Of a stretch of DNA of 64,000 nt, positions 16,207 through 24,440 are shown piece by piece (within the stretch, counting starts at the first letter, position 1; every line of letters begins with the position of its first letter). The notes beneath the pieces were generated by a model. That model had not been told where the DNA came from, ran no database searches, and saw nothing but the letters and a program-made list of their open reading frames with translations. The DNA is from Phycisphaeraceae bacterium D3-23. Its GTDB lineage: Bacteria > Planctomycetota > Phycisphaerae > Phycisphaerales > Phycisphaeraceae. A program made the translations under genes and the position numbers. The stretch covers positions 3,720,001 through 3,784,000 of the forward strand of contig CP114179.1 of assembly GCA_039555135.1 (NCBI GenBank), given 5' to 3'.

Positions 16207-17034
16207 TTGCCTGTCGACCTGACACCGCTGCTGCCTTACGTGCCCGTCTGGCTGATGATCCTCTTCCGCCTGACGGGGATCTTCGTGTTTGCGCCGGTGC
16301 TGGGCAGCTCGGCGATCCCCCGGCTGATCAAGGTGTTTCTCGCGCTCGGGCTGTCGTTTGCGATCTGGCCGATGCTGTGGCGCGACCCGGTGGTGGCGGA
16401 GAATCTAAGCGTCGCGATGGGCTCGCTGAACATGTGGTCGCTCGGGCTGCTCGTCGGGTTCGAGTTGATGATCGGCTACCTGATCGGATACGCCGCGACC
16501 CTGCCGCTGGTGGGGATGCAGCTGGGCGGGCACATGATCGATCAGCAGATGGGGCTCGCGGTCGGCGCGATCTTCAACCCCGAGTCGGGGACCGAGTCGG
16601 CGGCGATGGGCCAGCTGCTGTTCATGCTCGCGCTCGCGCTGTTCGTGATGGCGGGCGGGCTCGAGGTGATGCTGACAACACTCGCGCAGTCCTTCCGTAC
16701 CGTGCCGCCCGGCGGGATGACGCATCACGCGCAGATCGCGCAGTTCGTCGTCGGGCTCGTGACCGTGATGTTCGAGCTCGCGATCAAGGTCGCCGCGCCG
16801 GTGCTCTGCCTGATGTTCCTGACCAGCGCGGGGATGGGTTTCATCATGCGGACGGTCCCGCAGATGAACATCCTCAGCGTCGGGTTCTCGATCCGCATCC
16901 TCGCGAGTGTCGCGCTCATGGCCGTGACCATCGGTGCGCTGTCCGGGGCCTACGAAGACAGCGCGACACAAACCTTCCACCGGCTGATGCGGTTCTTCGC
17001 GATCAACCCGCCCTCGTTCCGCAGCGGGCCTTGA
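16207..17034 (+). CDS. fliR: Flagellar export gate protein FliR
   Basis: FliR completes the FliPQR export gate. The predicted start is TTG 16207 (MPVDLTPLLPYVPVWLMILF); no ATG or GTG lies in frame at a suitable position. The 275-aa protein is hydrophobic, with about six membrane segments and the conserved FRLTGIFVFAPVLGSSAIP and GQLLFMLALALFVMAGG stretches. It ends shortly before flhB (26 bp), as in most bacteria. Confidence 0.95.
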   Translation: MPVDLTPLLPYVPVWLMILFRLTGIFVFAPVLGSSAIPRLIKVFLALGLSFAIWPMLWRDPVVAENLSVAMGSLNMWSLGLLVGFELMIGYLIGYAATLPLVGMQLGGHMIDQQMGLAVGAIFNPESGTESAAMGQLLFMLALALFVMAGGLEVMLTTLAQSFRTVPPGGMTHHAQIAQFVVGLVTVMFELAIKVAAPVLCLMFLTSAGMGFIMRTVPQMNILSVGFSIRILASVALMAVTIGALSGAYEDSATQTFHRLMRFFAINPPSFRSGP

Positions 17035-17060
17035 CTTTTTCATTGGAGTAGCACGACACC

Positions 17061-18134
17061 GTGGCTGAGACATCGGGCCAGGAAAAAACCGAAGCCCCTA
17101 CGCCGCGCCGGCTCCGGCAGTCACGCGACGAGGGCAACGTCGCGCGCAGCACGGACCTCACCGCCGCGTGCATGCTCCTCGCGTCGATCCTCCTGCTTTA
17201 TTTCCTCGGCGGGCGGGTGCTCGAAGGCGTCGCCGCATCGCTCAAGACCATGCTTCTCTCGACACATTCTGCCAATCCGACCCGGGCCGACGACCTGCAG
17301 GGCACGCTCGGCTACCTCACGAACATTCTGACGCTCACGGTCGTCCCGTTACTGCTCGCGACTGCGGTGATCGGGCTGCTTTCCTCGGCCGGCCAGGTCG
17401 GCCTGATGCTGACGGGCAAGCCGATCATGCCGCAGTTCAGCCGGATCAACCCGCTGTCGGGCGTGAAGCGCCTGTTCGACGCCCGCGCCGGGATGCGGCT
17501 GGTGATGAGCCTTGCCAAAGTGGGCATCATCGCCGGGGTCGCCACCGCGATCATCATGCTCGACATCGAGACCATCGCCGCGCTCCCGGCGATGGATGTC
17601 TCCGACGCCTTCTTCGCCTCGGCGCACATGGTATTCATGCTCTCGCTCAAGCTCGCCGCGCTTTTGATCATCCTCGCGCTAGCCGACTTCGCGTTCCAGA
17701 AGTGGCAGCACACCCGCGACCAGCGTATGACCAAGCAGGAGGTCCGCCAGGACATGAAGGATATGGACGGCGACCCGATGATGAAGCAGCGCCGCGCCCG
17801 CGTCGCGCGGCAGCTCGCGATGCAGCGCATGGCCCAGCAGGTGCCGACCGCCGACGTCATCCTCACCAACCCGACGCACCTGTCGATCGCGCTGAAGTAC
17901 GACCCCGAGACGATGCGGGCCCCACGCGTTGTCGCCAAGGGTGCGGACTTCATGGCTATGCGCATCCGCCAGATCGCCGCCGCCCACGACATCCCGCTCG
18001 TCGAACGTAAGCCCCTGGCCCGCGCGCTCTACCCGGCCGTCGAGGTCGGCGACGAGGTCCCCGAGAAACACTACGCCGCCGTCGCGGAAATCCTTGCTTA
18101 TGTGTACCGCCTCAGCGGGAAACTTGCTGGCTAA
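17061..18134 (+). CDS. flhB: Flagellar export switch protein FlhB
   Basis: FlhB controls the export switch from hook to filament substrates and cleaves itself at NPTH. The start is GTG 17061. The N-terminus is typical (GQEKTEAPTPRRLRQSRDEG), and four membrane segments follow (about 30-215). The cytoplasmic domain carries NPTH at residues 270-273 (DVILTNPTHLSIALKYD) and the conserved VVAKGADFMAMRIRQIA and VERKPLARALY. The length of 357 aa is standard. It is separated from flhA by 13 bp that contain a short repeat. Confidence 0.97.
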   Translation: MAETSGQEKTEAPTPRRLRQSRDEGNVARSTDLTAACMLLASILLLYFLGGRVLEGVAASLKTMLLSTHSANPTRADDLQGTLGYLTNILTLTVVPLLLATAVIGLLSSAGQVGLMLTGKPIMPQFSRINPLSGVKRLFDARAGMRLVMSLAKVGIIAGVATAIIMLDIETIAALPAMDVSDAFFASAHMVFMLSLKLAALLIILALADFAFQKWQHTRDQRMTKQEVRQDMKDMDGDPMMKQRRARVARQLAMQRMAQQVPTADVILTNPTHLSIALKYDPETMRAPRVVAKGADFMAMRIRQIAAAHDIPLVERKPLARALYPAVEVGDEVPEKHYAAVAEILAYVYRLSGKLAG

Positions 18135-18160
18135 CCGCTAACCGCTCATGGCTAACCGCT
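18130..18160. repeat. Triple GCTAACCGCT at the flhB-flhA junction
   Basis: GCTAACCGCT occurs at 18130-18139, 18137-18146 and 18151-18160. The first two overlap by three bases, contain the flhB stop codon and fill the gap; the third encodes Ala-Asn-Arg-Ser at the start of FlhA. It is probably a small local duplication with no clear function. Confidence 0.6.
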
Positions 18161-20433
18161 CCAACATCACGATCCCCAACTGGGTGCACCGCGTCAACGC
18201 GAACCGTGCGCTCATGGTGCCGATTGGGCTGGTGAGTCTGCTCGGCGTCATCATCGTCCCGCTGCCGCCGATCGTCATCGACCTGCTGCTCACGGCGAAC
18301 TTGGCGCTCGCGGCGTTGATCCTGCTGACAACGATCTTTGTCGAGAGCCCGCTGGACTTCTCGGTGTTCCCGTCGCTGTTGTTGTTTACGACGATGTTCC
18401 GGCTGGTGCTGAACATCGCGACGACGCGCATGATCCTCACCGCCGACGCCGCAACGCCCGGGGAGGCGACGGCCGTGGCGGGCAAGCTGATCCAGTCGTT
18501 TGCCGAGTTTGTCGCGGGGTCGCAGCCGATCGTCGGCGTCATCCTGTTCATCATCCTGATCATCATCCAGTTCGTGGTGATCACGAAGGGCGCGACGCGG
18601 ATCAGCGAGGTCGCCGCGCGGTTTATGCTTGATGGCATGCCGGGCAAGCAGATGGCGGTCGACGCGGACCTCAATGCCGGGCTGATCAACGAGCAGCAGG
18701 CGCGCCAGCGCCGCGAGACGATCCAGCACGAGGCGGACTTCCACGGCGCGATGGACGGTGCGTCGAAGTTTGTGCGCGGCGACGCGGTCGCGGGCATCAT
18801 CATCACGCTCGTCAACATCGTCGGCGGGCTCGCCATCGGCATGTTCATGAAGGGCTGGTCGTTCGGCGACGCGATGATGACGTTCACGAAGCTGACGATT
18901 GGTGACGGGCTGGTCTCGCAGGTGCCCGCGTTCCTGATCGCGATGGCGGCGGGCTTGATCGTGACGCGGTCGTCGAGCCGCAGCGACCTCAACACCGAGC
19001 TGACGCAGCAGCTCACGGGCAAATCCGCGGCGATGGGGATCACGTCGGGGTTCCTCGTCGCCCTTGCGTTTACGCCGCTGCCGACGGTCCCGATGATCGC
19101 GATGGCGCTCGTCGCGGCGGGGCTGGCGTACAACACGTCGCGCAAGAAGAAGCAGGCCGCCCAGCAGGTCGAACGCAAGCAGAAGCAGGCCGAGCACACG
19201 CAAGAGCCCGAGCCGATCGAGCAGGCGATGCAGGTCGATGCGCTCGAACTGGAGGTCGGTTACGGCCTGGTGAAACTCGTCGATACGACGCAGGGCGGCG
19301 ACCTCTTGGAGTGGATCACGAAGACCCGCCGACAGCTCGCGGTCGAGCTCGGCGTCGTGATGCCGCCCGTGCGGATCCACGACAACATGCAGCTCCAGCC
19401 CAACGATTACTACCTCAAGATCCGCGGCAACACCGTCGCGACCGGGCAGGTATACCCCGGCCAATACCTCGCGATGGACGGCGGGCTCGCCTCGCCGGGC
19501 AGTGCGGACCAGTTGCAGGGTCGGCACACCGTCGAGCCGGCGTTTGGGTACAAGGCCGTGTGGATCGACCCGGGTCAGAAGCAGCGGGCCGAGACGCTGA
19601 ACTACATGGTGGTCGCGCCGTCGCTGGTACTGACGACGCACCTGTCGGAGGTGGTGAAGTCTCATGCGGATGAGATGTTGTCGCGCGAAGAGACGAACAA
19701 CCTGATCACGCAGATGCGCGAGAAGGCGCCCAAGCTCAGCGACGAGGTGCTCGGAAAGCCCGCCGCGACAGACCCGCCGCTCGTGCGCGCGGGTGAGCTG
19801 CAGAAGGTCTTGCAGAACCTGCTGCGCGAGCGCGTGCCGATCCGCGACCTCGAGACGGTCGTCGAGACGCTGGGCGACTGGGCGACGCGGACCAAGGACC
19901 TCGATGTGCTCACCGAGTATGTGCGCAACGCGCTTCGCCGCACGATCTGCGGGCTGTATGTGGTCGATGAGCCGACCGACCCGCTCGCGGGCAGCGAGGG
20001 CGGGCCGATGACGAGCAAGCTGTATTGCGTGTCGCTCGACCCCGCGCTCGAAGATCAGATCAACGGCTACATCGAGCGGTCGGCCGAGGGCACGAGCATG
20101 GCCATGCCGCCGCAGGTCGCGAACAAGATCACATCCGGCATTATTGGTGAGGCGAACCGACTGATCCAGAACGGCCGACACCCCGTCGTCCTCGCGTCGC
20201 CGCAGGTCCGGGCCCAGGTCCGCAAGCTTATCGAGCCGCACCTGCCCAGCGCCGCGGTGCTCGGCTACAACGAGATCAGCAAAGGCGTCGTCGTCGAGTC
20301 GCTGGGCATGGTCCAGTTGGACGCACCCGACGCCGCGCCGGCGATGCAAAACCCCGCAACAAACTCAACACCCCGCGCCGCGCCGACACCCGCGGCCGAC
20401 CCTGCATCCTCTCAACCCGTGGGGGCGATCTAA
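18148..20433 (+). CDS. flhA: Flagellar export protein FlhA
   Basis: FlhA is the nonameric export-gate protein that docks chaperone-substrate complexes. At 761 aa it is somewhat longer than the usual 690-700. The N-terminal half has about eight membrane helices (VPIGLVSLLGVIIVPLPPIV to about residue 325) with the FHIPEP signature region (DADLNAGLINEQQARQRRET; DFHGAMDGASKFVRGDAVAG). The cytoplasmic domain spans about 355-700 (LEVGYGLVKLVDTTQGGDLL; RVPIRDLETVVETLGDWATR). The last 40 or so residues form a Pro/Ala/Thr-rich tail absent from standard FlhA. Confidence 0.97.
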   Translation: MANRSNITIPNWVHRVNANRALMVPIGLVSLLGVIIVPLPPIVIDLLLTANLALAALILLTTIFVESPLDFSVFPSLLLFTTMFRLVLNIATTRMILTADAATPGEATAVAGKLIQSFAEFVAGSQPIVGVILFIILIIIQFVVITKGATRISEVAARFMLDGMPGKQMAVDADLNAGLINEQQARQRRETIQHEADFHGAMDGASKFVRGDAVAGIIITLVNIVGGLAIGMFMKGWSFGDAMMTFTKLTIGDGLVSQVPAFLIAMAAGLIVTRSSSRSDLNTELTQQLTGKSAAMGITSGFLVALAFTPLPTVPMIAMALVAAGLAYNTSRKKKQAAQQVERKQKQAEHTQEPEPIEQAMQVDALELEVGYGLVKLVDTTQGGDLLEWITKTRRQLAVELGVVMPPVRIHDNMQLQPNDYYLKIRGNTVATGQVYPGQYLAMDGGLASPGSADQLQGRHTVEPAFGYKAVWIDPGQKQRAETLNYMVVAPSLVLTTHLSEVVKSHADEMLSREETNNLITQMREKAPKLSDEVLGKPAATDPPLVRAGELQKVLQNLLRERVPIRDLETVVETLGDWATRTKDLDVLTEYVRNALRRTICGLYVVDEPTDPLAGSEGGPMTSKLYCVSLDPALEDQINGYIERSAEGTSMAMPPQVANKITSGIIGEANRLIQNGRHPVVLASPQVRAQVRKLIEPHLPSAAVLGYNEISKGVVVESLGMVQLDAPDAAPAMQNPATNSTPRAAPTPAADPASSQPVGAI

Positions 20434-20464
20434 CGCCCTGTCTCGCTAAGGATCGGATTCGCCT

Positions 20465-21919
20465 ATGAAAACATTCACCGCACAATCGATGGCCGAGGCG
20501 ATGCTGCTCGTCCAGCGCACCTTCGGCAACCACAGCGTCATCCTGCACACGCGCAGCTACAAGCGTGGCGGTGTGCTCGGGTTCGGTGCCAAGGCCGTCG
20601 TCGAGATCACCGCCGCCGACGGGCGTGAGCTGGGCAAGCGCTACCGCAAGGAGGCCGAGCGGTCCCCCCGTGCCCAGGCCCTGGCCAGCCGACCCACGGC
20701 GCGTCGGCCCGGCGCGCTGCCCTCCACGCGCGAGCCGGCCCCGCCGCCCGCGCAGGCGTCGGCAGGCGACCTGATTCGTCGGACCTACGCCGCCGCCCGC
20801 GCCGACCTCGGTGCCGGCGCGGCCCAAACCATTTCGCCTCAACAACCAGCCGCCCCGTCAGCCGACGGCTACACACCAAGCGCGCCACCACAACTTGCAC
20901 TCGCCCCGGCCATCGCGGCTCCGGCCGCCGCCGCGCCGCCGGTTGTCCGTGTCGTCCCGCCGCCTGCGGAGAACTACCGCGTCGCCGACGAACTCGCGGC
21001 CGTGCGTCAGCTCGTCACCAAGATGATGCGCCAGCAGCAGGGCCCCGTCGCACAAGCCGACCGCGAATCGGGCGACGAATCAAGGACGACGAACCCCGAC
21101 CTGCCTGACCCGCTCGTCGCGCAGTACCTCAAGCTGCTCGAACAGGAAGTCGCCGAGGAGCTCGCCGACGAGATCGTCCGCAAGGTCGGCCGCTCGCTAC
21201 AAGACGAACAGGCCGAGGACGAGTACGCCTGTCGGCAGGCCGTACACGACGAGATCGCGCGTCGCCTGCCGACCGACGACAGCGCAGGCAAGCTCAAGCC
21301 CACCGACGACGGCCGGCCACGCATCATCGCGCTCGTGGGCCCGACGGGTGTAGGTAAAACCACGACGATCGCCAAGCTCGCCGCGACCTTCAAGCTCAAG
21401 CAAGGCAAGCAGGTCGGCCTCGTGACGATGGATACTTTCCGAATCGCCGCGGTTGAGCAGCTCCGCACCTACGCGGGCATCATCGGGCTCCCGCTGAAAG
21501 TTGCGAACAACAAGGCCGAGCTGCGCGACGCGATCAAGTCGTTCGAGGCCAAGGGCATGGACGCTATCCTGATCGATACCGCCGGCCGATCCCAGCGGGC
21601 CGGCGATAAGCTCGACGAGCTCGCCGAGATCCTGGAGGCCGTCCGCCCGCACGAGTCGCATCTGGTGTTATCATCCACCGCAAATCAGAAGGTCTTGCTC
21701 GAGACCGTCGAACGTTTTTCGTGCATCGCGGTCGATCGGCTCATATTCACCAAGCTCGACGAGGCCGTGTCTTGTGGCGTGCTGCTCAACGTAGCCCGCC
21801 GCGTGGGGAAACGCGTGAGCTACACCACCAATGGTCAAGAAGTACCCCACCAGATCGAGGCCGGCTCCTCCGACCGGCTCGCATCCCTGGTGATGGGCGA
21901 TGAAAGTGGGGACCGATGA
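20465..21919 (+). CDS. flhF: Flagellar biosynthesis SRP-family GTPase FlhF
   Basis: FlhF is an SRP-type GTPase that sets where, and sometimes how many, flagella form. The 484-aa protein has the FlhF N-terminal domain ([20 protein letters not shown]), a long Pro/Ala-rich linker (about 60-190) and a helical N region. The G domain (about 275-475) has P-loop [16 protein letters not shown] (about 294-309), [35 protein letters not shown], and TKLDEA near the end. It overlaps flhG by 4 bp, and the pair is expected to act together in flagellar placement. Confidence 0.96.
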   Translation: MKTFTAQSMAEAMLLVQRTFGNHSVILHTRSYKRGGVLGFGAKAVVEITAADGRELGKRYRKEAERSPRAQALASRPTARRPGALPSTREPAPPPAQASAGDLIRRTYAAARADLGAGAAQTISPQQPAAPSADGYTPSAPPQLALAPAIAAPAAAAPPVVRVVPPPAENYRVADELAAVRQLVTKMMRQQQGPVAQADRESGDESRTTNPDLPDPLVAQYLKLLEQEVAEELADEIVRKVGRSLQDEQAEDEYACRQAVHDEIARRLPTDDSAGKLKPTDDGRPRIIALVGPTGVGKTTTIAKLAATFKLKQGKQVGLVTMDTFRIAAVEQLRTYAGIIGLPLKVANNKAELRDAIKSFEAKGMDAILIDTAGRSQRAGDKLDELAEILEAVRPHESHLVLSSTANQKVLLETVERFSCIAVDRLIFTKLDEAVSCGVLLNVARRVGKRVSYTTNGQEVPHQIEAGSSDRLASLVMGDESGDR

Positions 21920-22809
21920 TCGCGGATCAAGCACAGCAACTGCGAGGACTTGTCGAGGCGCACCGCGCAGCCGAGCAGTCGGCCCAGCCCGATGCGCCGC
22001 CCGCTGCGGCGCGGGCGCAGACCCTGGCCATCACCAGCGGAAAGGGCGGCGTCGGAAAGACCACCGTCGCCGTGAACCTGGCTGTCGAGCTCGCACGCCT
22101 GGGACGCAAGGTCGTCTTGCTTGACGCCGACCTGGGTACCGCCAACGCCGACGTGATGTGCAACGTCATGCCGGCGACAACCCTCGCGCACGTCGTCGCA
22201 GGCCGACGCGAGATCGAACACGCCGTCGTCCGTGCCCCCGGCGGGTTCGGGCTCATCCCCGGCGCCTCGGGCCTCGCGCAGATGGCCGCGCTGAGTGATT
22301 ACGAACGCGAACGCCTGCTCGAACAGTTCCGAAGACTCGAACAGTCCTACGACGTCTTGCTGATCGACACCGGGGCGGGCGTCGGCCCCAACGTGCTCGG
22401 CTTCCTGGTGGCGACCGAGAGCGTGCTCGTCGTCACCACGCCAGACCCCACCGCGATCACGGATGCCTACGCCGTCATTAAGACCGCGCACCGCCAACGA
22501 CCCGATATCGATGTCCGCCTTCTGGTCAATCTGGCGCAGGATGCGGACGAGGCCCGGCAGGTCTTCGTGCGTGTGTCGAACGTCTGCACAAAGTTCCTCG
22601 GGATGCAGGTGAGCTACGCCGGGTTCTTGCCAAGCGACCCCGAGGTGCGTGCCTCGGTGCGGATGCGGCTGCCTTTTGTGTTGGGTGAACGCACTTCACC
22701 CGCGGCGATCGGGATGAACGCGCTCGCACATCGTCTTGATAAACACGCGGCCGAGCCGCGCCGAAGCGGCGGGCTGCTGCGACGCATGTCGACGTGGCTT
22801 TCGCGTTGA
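21916..22809 (+). CDS. flhG: Flagellar number regulator FlhG (MinD-like ATPase)
   Basis: A 297-aa ParA/MinD-family ATPase of the FlhG/FleN/YlxH type, which restricts flagellar number by stimulating FlhF. The deviant Walker A is [20 protein letters not shown] (about residues 41-60), followed by [17 protein letters not shown] and [15 protein letters not shown]. The MinD-like C-terminal amphipathic helix is Arg-rich ([11 protein letters not shown]) and fits membrane binding. The N-terminal 36 residues contain the Gln/Ala-rich activator segment ([18 protein letters not shown]) seen in FlhG. Start and flhF stop overlap (ATGA). Confidence 0.93.
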   Translation: MIADQAQQLRGLVEAHRAAEQSAQPDAPPAAARAQTLAITSGKGGVGKTTVAVNLAVELARLGRKVVLLDADLGTANADVMCNVMPATTLAHVVAGRREIEHAVVRAPGGFGLIPGASGLAQMAALSDYERERLLEQFRRLEQSYDVLLIDTGAGVGPNVLGFLVATESVLVVTTPDPTAITDAYAVIKTAHRQRPDIDVRLLVNLAQDADEARQVFVRVSNVCTKFLGMQVSYAGFLPSDPEVRASVRMRLPFVLGERTSPAAIGMNALAHRLDKHAAEPRRSGGLLRRMSTWLSR

Positions 22810-22841
22810 GAAAAGTGAGCGTTGATCGCGCCGCGCACTTT

Positions 22842-22869
22842 TTGCACTTTTTTCACGAAATCCTATCTT
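22842..22869 (+). promoter_or_regulatory. Candidate sigma-70-type promoter before the small membrane protein gene
   Basis: TTGCAC (22842-22847) and TATCTT (22864-22869) with a 16-bp spacer lie in an unusually T-rich stretch of the 185-bp gap after flhG. It would separate the small membrane protein gene and possibly fliA from the upstream operon. A second possible -10, TACACTATTCT, follows at about 22899. Confidence 0.4.
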
Positions 22870-22994
22870 TCCTACTTTCACTCGGGGCGCGACTCGGTAC
22901 ACTATTCTCGTTATCGTCGGCAAGGAAGCCGTGCGGTACATGCTCGAACGTGTCATTCACCGTAGGCATCCACCGGCAGCAAAGGAGTGCAGCC

Positions 22995-23282
22995 ATGCCC
23001 GCACGCGTCATCGCAACCTGTTTCGCGCTCGCCTGTTTTGCAGCCACCGCAGTGGTCGGGCTCTATAACAGCAACCCGGCGCTGTCCATCATTATCAGCA
23101 GCTTCGTCGTGATGATTGCCGCCTACATCGTCGGCACGATCCTCGGCGCGATCGCGCAGCACGCTGTCGATGAGCACATCAAACAGCACAAGTACAACAG
23201 CCCGATCCCCGGTGAGGGGCTCGTCACCGAAACCGAAAACAACGAATCCATCACGGCCGCAGCCACCGCGCCGCCCGCCTAG
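22995..23282 (+). CDS. Small two-helix membrane protein, unknown
   Basis: The ATG at 22995 is preceded by AAAGGAG (22981-22987), a strong ribosome-binding site, so I use it rather than any upstream start; this gives 95 aa. Two hydrophobic segments (about residues 5-22 and 28-52; ALACFAATAVVGLYN; IIISSFVVMIAAYIVGTILG) are followed by a hydrophilic tail with HAVDEHIKQHKYN and a Thr/Ala-rich end. I do not recognise the family. It lies between flhG and fliA, has its own possible promoter and is followed by a terminator, so it is probably transcribed alone. Confidence 0.72.
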   Translation: MPARVIATCFALACFAATAVVGLYNSNPALSIIISSFVVMIAAYIVGTILGAIAQHAVDEHIKQHKYNSPIPGEGLVTETENNESITAAATAPPA

Positions 23283-23300
23283 TCACATCAATTTTATCCG

Positions 23301-23323
23301 GCCGATGATCTCGGCTGTTTTTC
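23301..23323 (+). terminator. Rho-independent terminator after the small membrane protein gene
   Basis: GCCGA-TGATC-TCGGC (23301-23315) is followed by TGTTTTTC. The stem is short (5 bp) but the T-run is clear and lies 19 bp after the stop codon. Confidence 0.65.
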
Positions 23324-23380
23324 TATCCTCCGCCCGCCTCAAGGAAGAGAGCCGGGCTTGAGCCGGTCAAGGAGCAGACC

Positions 23381-24211
23381 ATGGCACGAGCCAGACGACC
23401 CCACCGACAACCCGTCCGTAAACCTACGCCCGAGCAGCTCGAGGCGATCAAGAAGGTCTGGGTGACTTATAAAAAGAAACCCACGGAGCCGCTGCGCAAT
23501 CAGCTGATGGAGTTCTACCTCCCGCTTGTCAAGTACAACGCCGAACGCATCCACACCAAGCTACCCGACGAGGTCGATGTCGAGGACCTGATGTCGGCCG
23601 GGATCTTCGGGCTCATGGACGCGATCGGCGCGTTCGACATGGAACGCGGCGTGAAGTTCGAGACCTACTGCGCGCCGCGGATCCGCGGCGCGATCCTCGA
23701 CGAGCTGCGTGCGATGGACTGGGTCCCTCGCCTTGTCCGCTCACGGTCCTCGACGGTCAACCATGCGAGCGAGTCGTTCCTGATGGAGAACGGCCGCAAG
23801 CCCACCGACGAAGAGCTCCGCGAGAAGATCGGCGTTGATACCGAGGAGTACGCCAAGATCCGCAAGGACGCGGGCGCGACGCAGACGGTATCGATCACCC
23901 GCAAGTGGTACGAGACCGACTCGAACAAAGACGTCCGCGAGATCGATGTCTTGAAAGACACCCGCCAGGTCAACCCGCTGACCATGGTGCAGAAGCGCGA
24001 CCTCAAAGACCTCATCACCCGCGGGCTCTCGCGGGCCGAACGGCTGATCATCATCCTCTACTACTACGAGGAGATGACGATGAAGGAGATCGGCGTCACG
24101 CTCGACCTCTCCGAGTCCCGCGTCAGCCAGATGCACTCGTCGATCCTCGCCCGGCTCAAGGCGCAGCTCCAGCACCGCAACAAAGAGCTCAGCGAGACGA
24201 CCCGCGCCTAG
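23381..24211 (+). CDS. fliA: RNA polymerase sigma factor for flagellar genes (FliA/WhiG family)
   Basis: A 276-aa sigma-70 family protein of the FliA (sigma-28) group. Region 2 runs through about residues 45-110 (VKYNAERIHTKLPDEVDVED, FETYCAPRIRGAILDELRAM, DWVPRLVRS), region 3 about 120-190, and region 4 about 205-265 (GLSRAERLIIILYYYEEMTM, DLSESRVSQMHSSILARLK). The RIRGAILDELR and D-W-x-P-R signatures are those of FliA/WhiG. AAGGAG (23369-23374) supports the ATG. It is flanked by terminators, so it is probably monocistronic. It should read the GCCGATAA-type promoters, although few good examples are visible here. Confidence 0.93.
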   Translation: MARARRPHRQPVRKPTPEQLEAIKKVWVTYKKKPTEPLRNQLMEFYLPLVKYNAERIHTKLPDEVDVEDLMSAGIFGLMDAIGAFDMERGVKFETYCAPRIRGAILDELRAMDWVPRLVRSRSSTVNHASESFLMENGRKPTDEELREKIGVDTEEYAKIRKDAGATQTVSITRKWYETDSNKDVREIDVLKDTRQVNPLTMVQKRDLKDLITRGLSRAERLIIILYYYEEMTMKEIGVTLDLSESRVSQMHSSILARLKAQLQHRNKELSETTRA

Positions 24212-24265
24212 CCGCAGCAAACCCGACGCCCTCCGCGATGTGTGTACATGCACCCAGCGGTCTAG

Positions 24266-24296
24266 CCGCCCCGAGCGTTTCCCGGGGCGGTTTTTC
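24266..24296 (+). terminator. Rho-independent terminator after fliA
   Basis: CCGCCCCG (24267-24274) pairs with CGGGGCGG (24283-24290), followed by TTTTTC. This is a strong GC-rich stem with a T-run, 55 bp after the fliA stop. It ends the flagellar region. Confidence 0.88.
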
Positions 24297-24318
24297 TTCG
24301 AGCCGCTTATGCCTTCGC

Positions 24319-24377
24319 GCGAAGCCCACCCATTTGATGGGTGGGTGTGTCCCACGGTTGAAAACCGTGGGCTTCGC
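24319..24377. repeat. Cruciform-like double hairpin repeat before argS
   Basis: An outer stem GCGAAG/CTTCGC (24319-24324 and 24372-24377) encloses two perfect 9-bp hairpins: CCCACCCAT-TTG-ATGGGTGGG (24325-24345) and CCCACGGTT-GAA-AACCGTGGG (24351-24371). It is not followed by a T-run. The GAAGCCCAC/GTGGGCTTC part recurs as a perfect palindrome at 55829-55857, so this is a dispersed REP-like element rather than a terminator. Confidence 0.8.
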
Positions 24378-24440
24378 GGAATCTCCAAGCCGTCCTCATT
24401 CGCGGGCCGCGCACGCGGGGCTCGTTATCATGTCTCGCCT

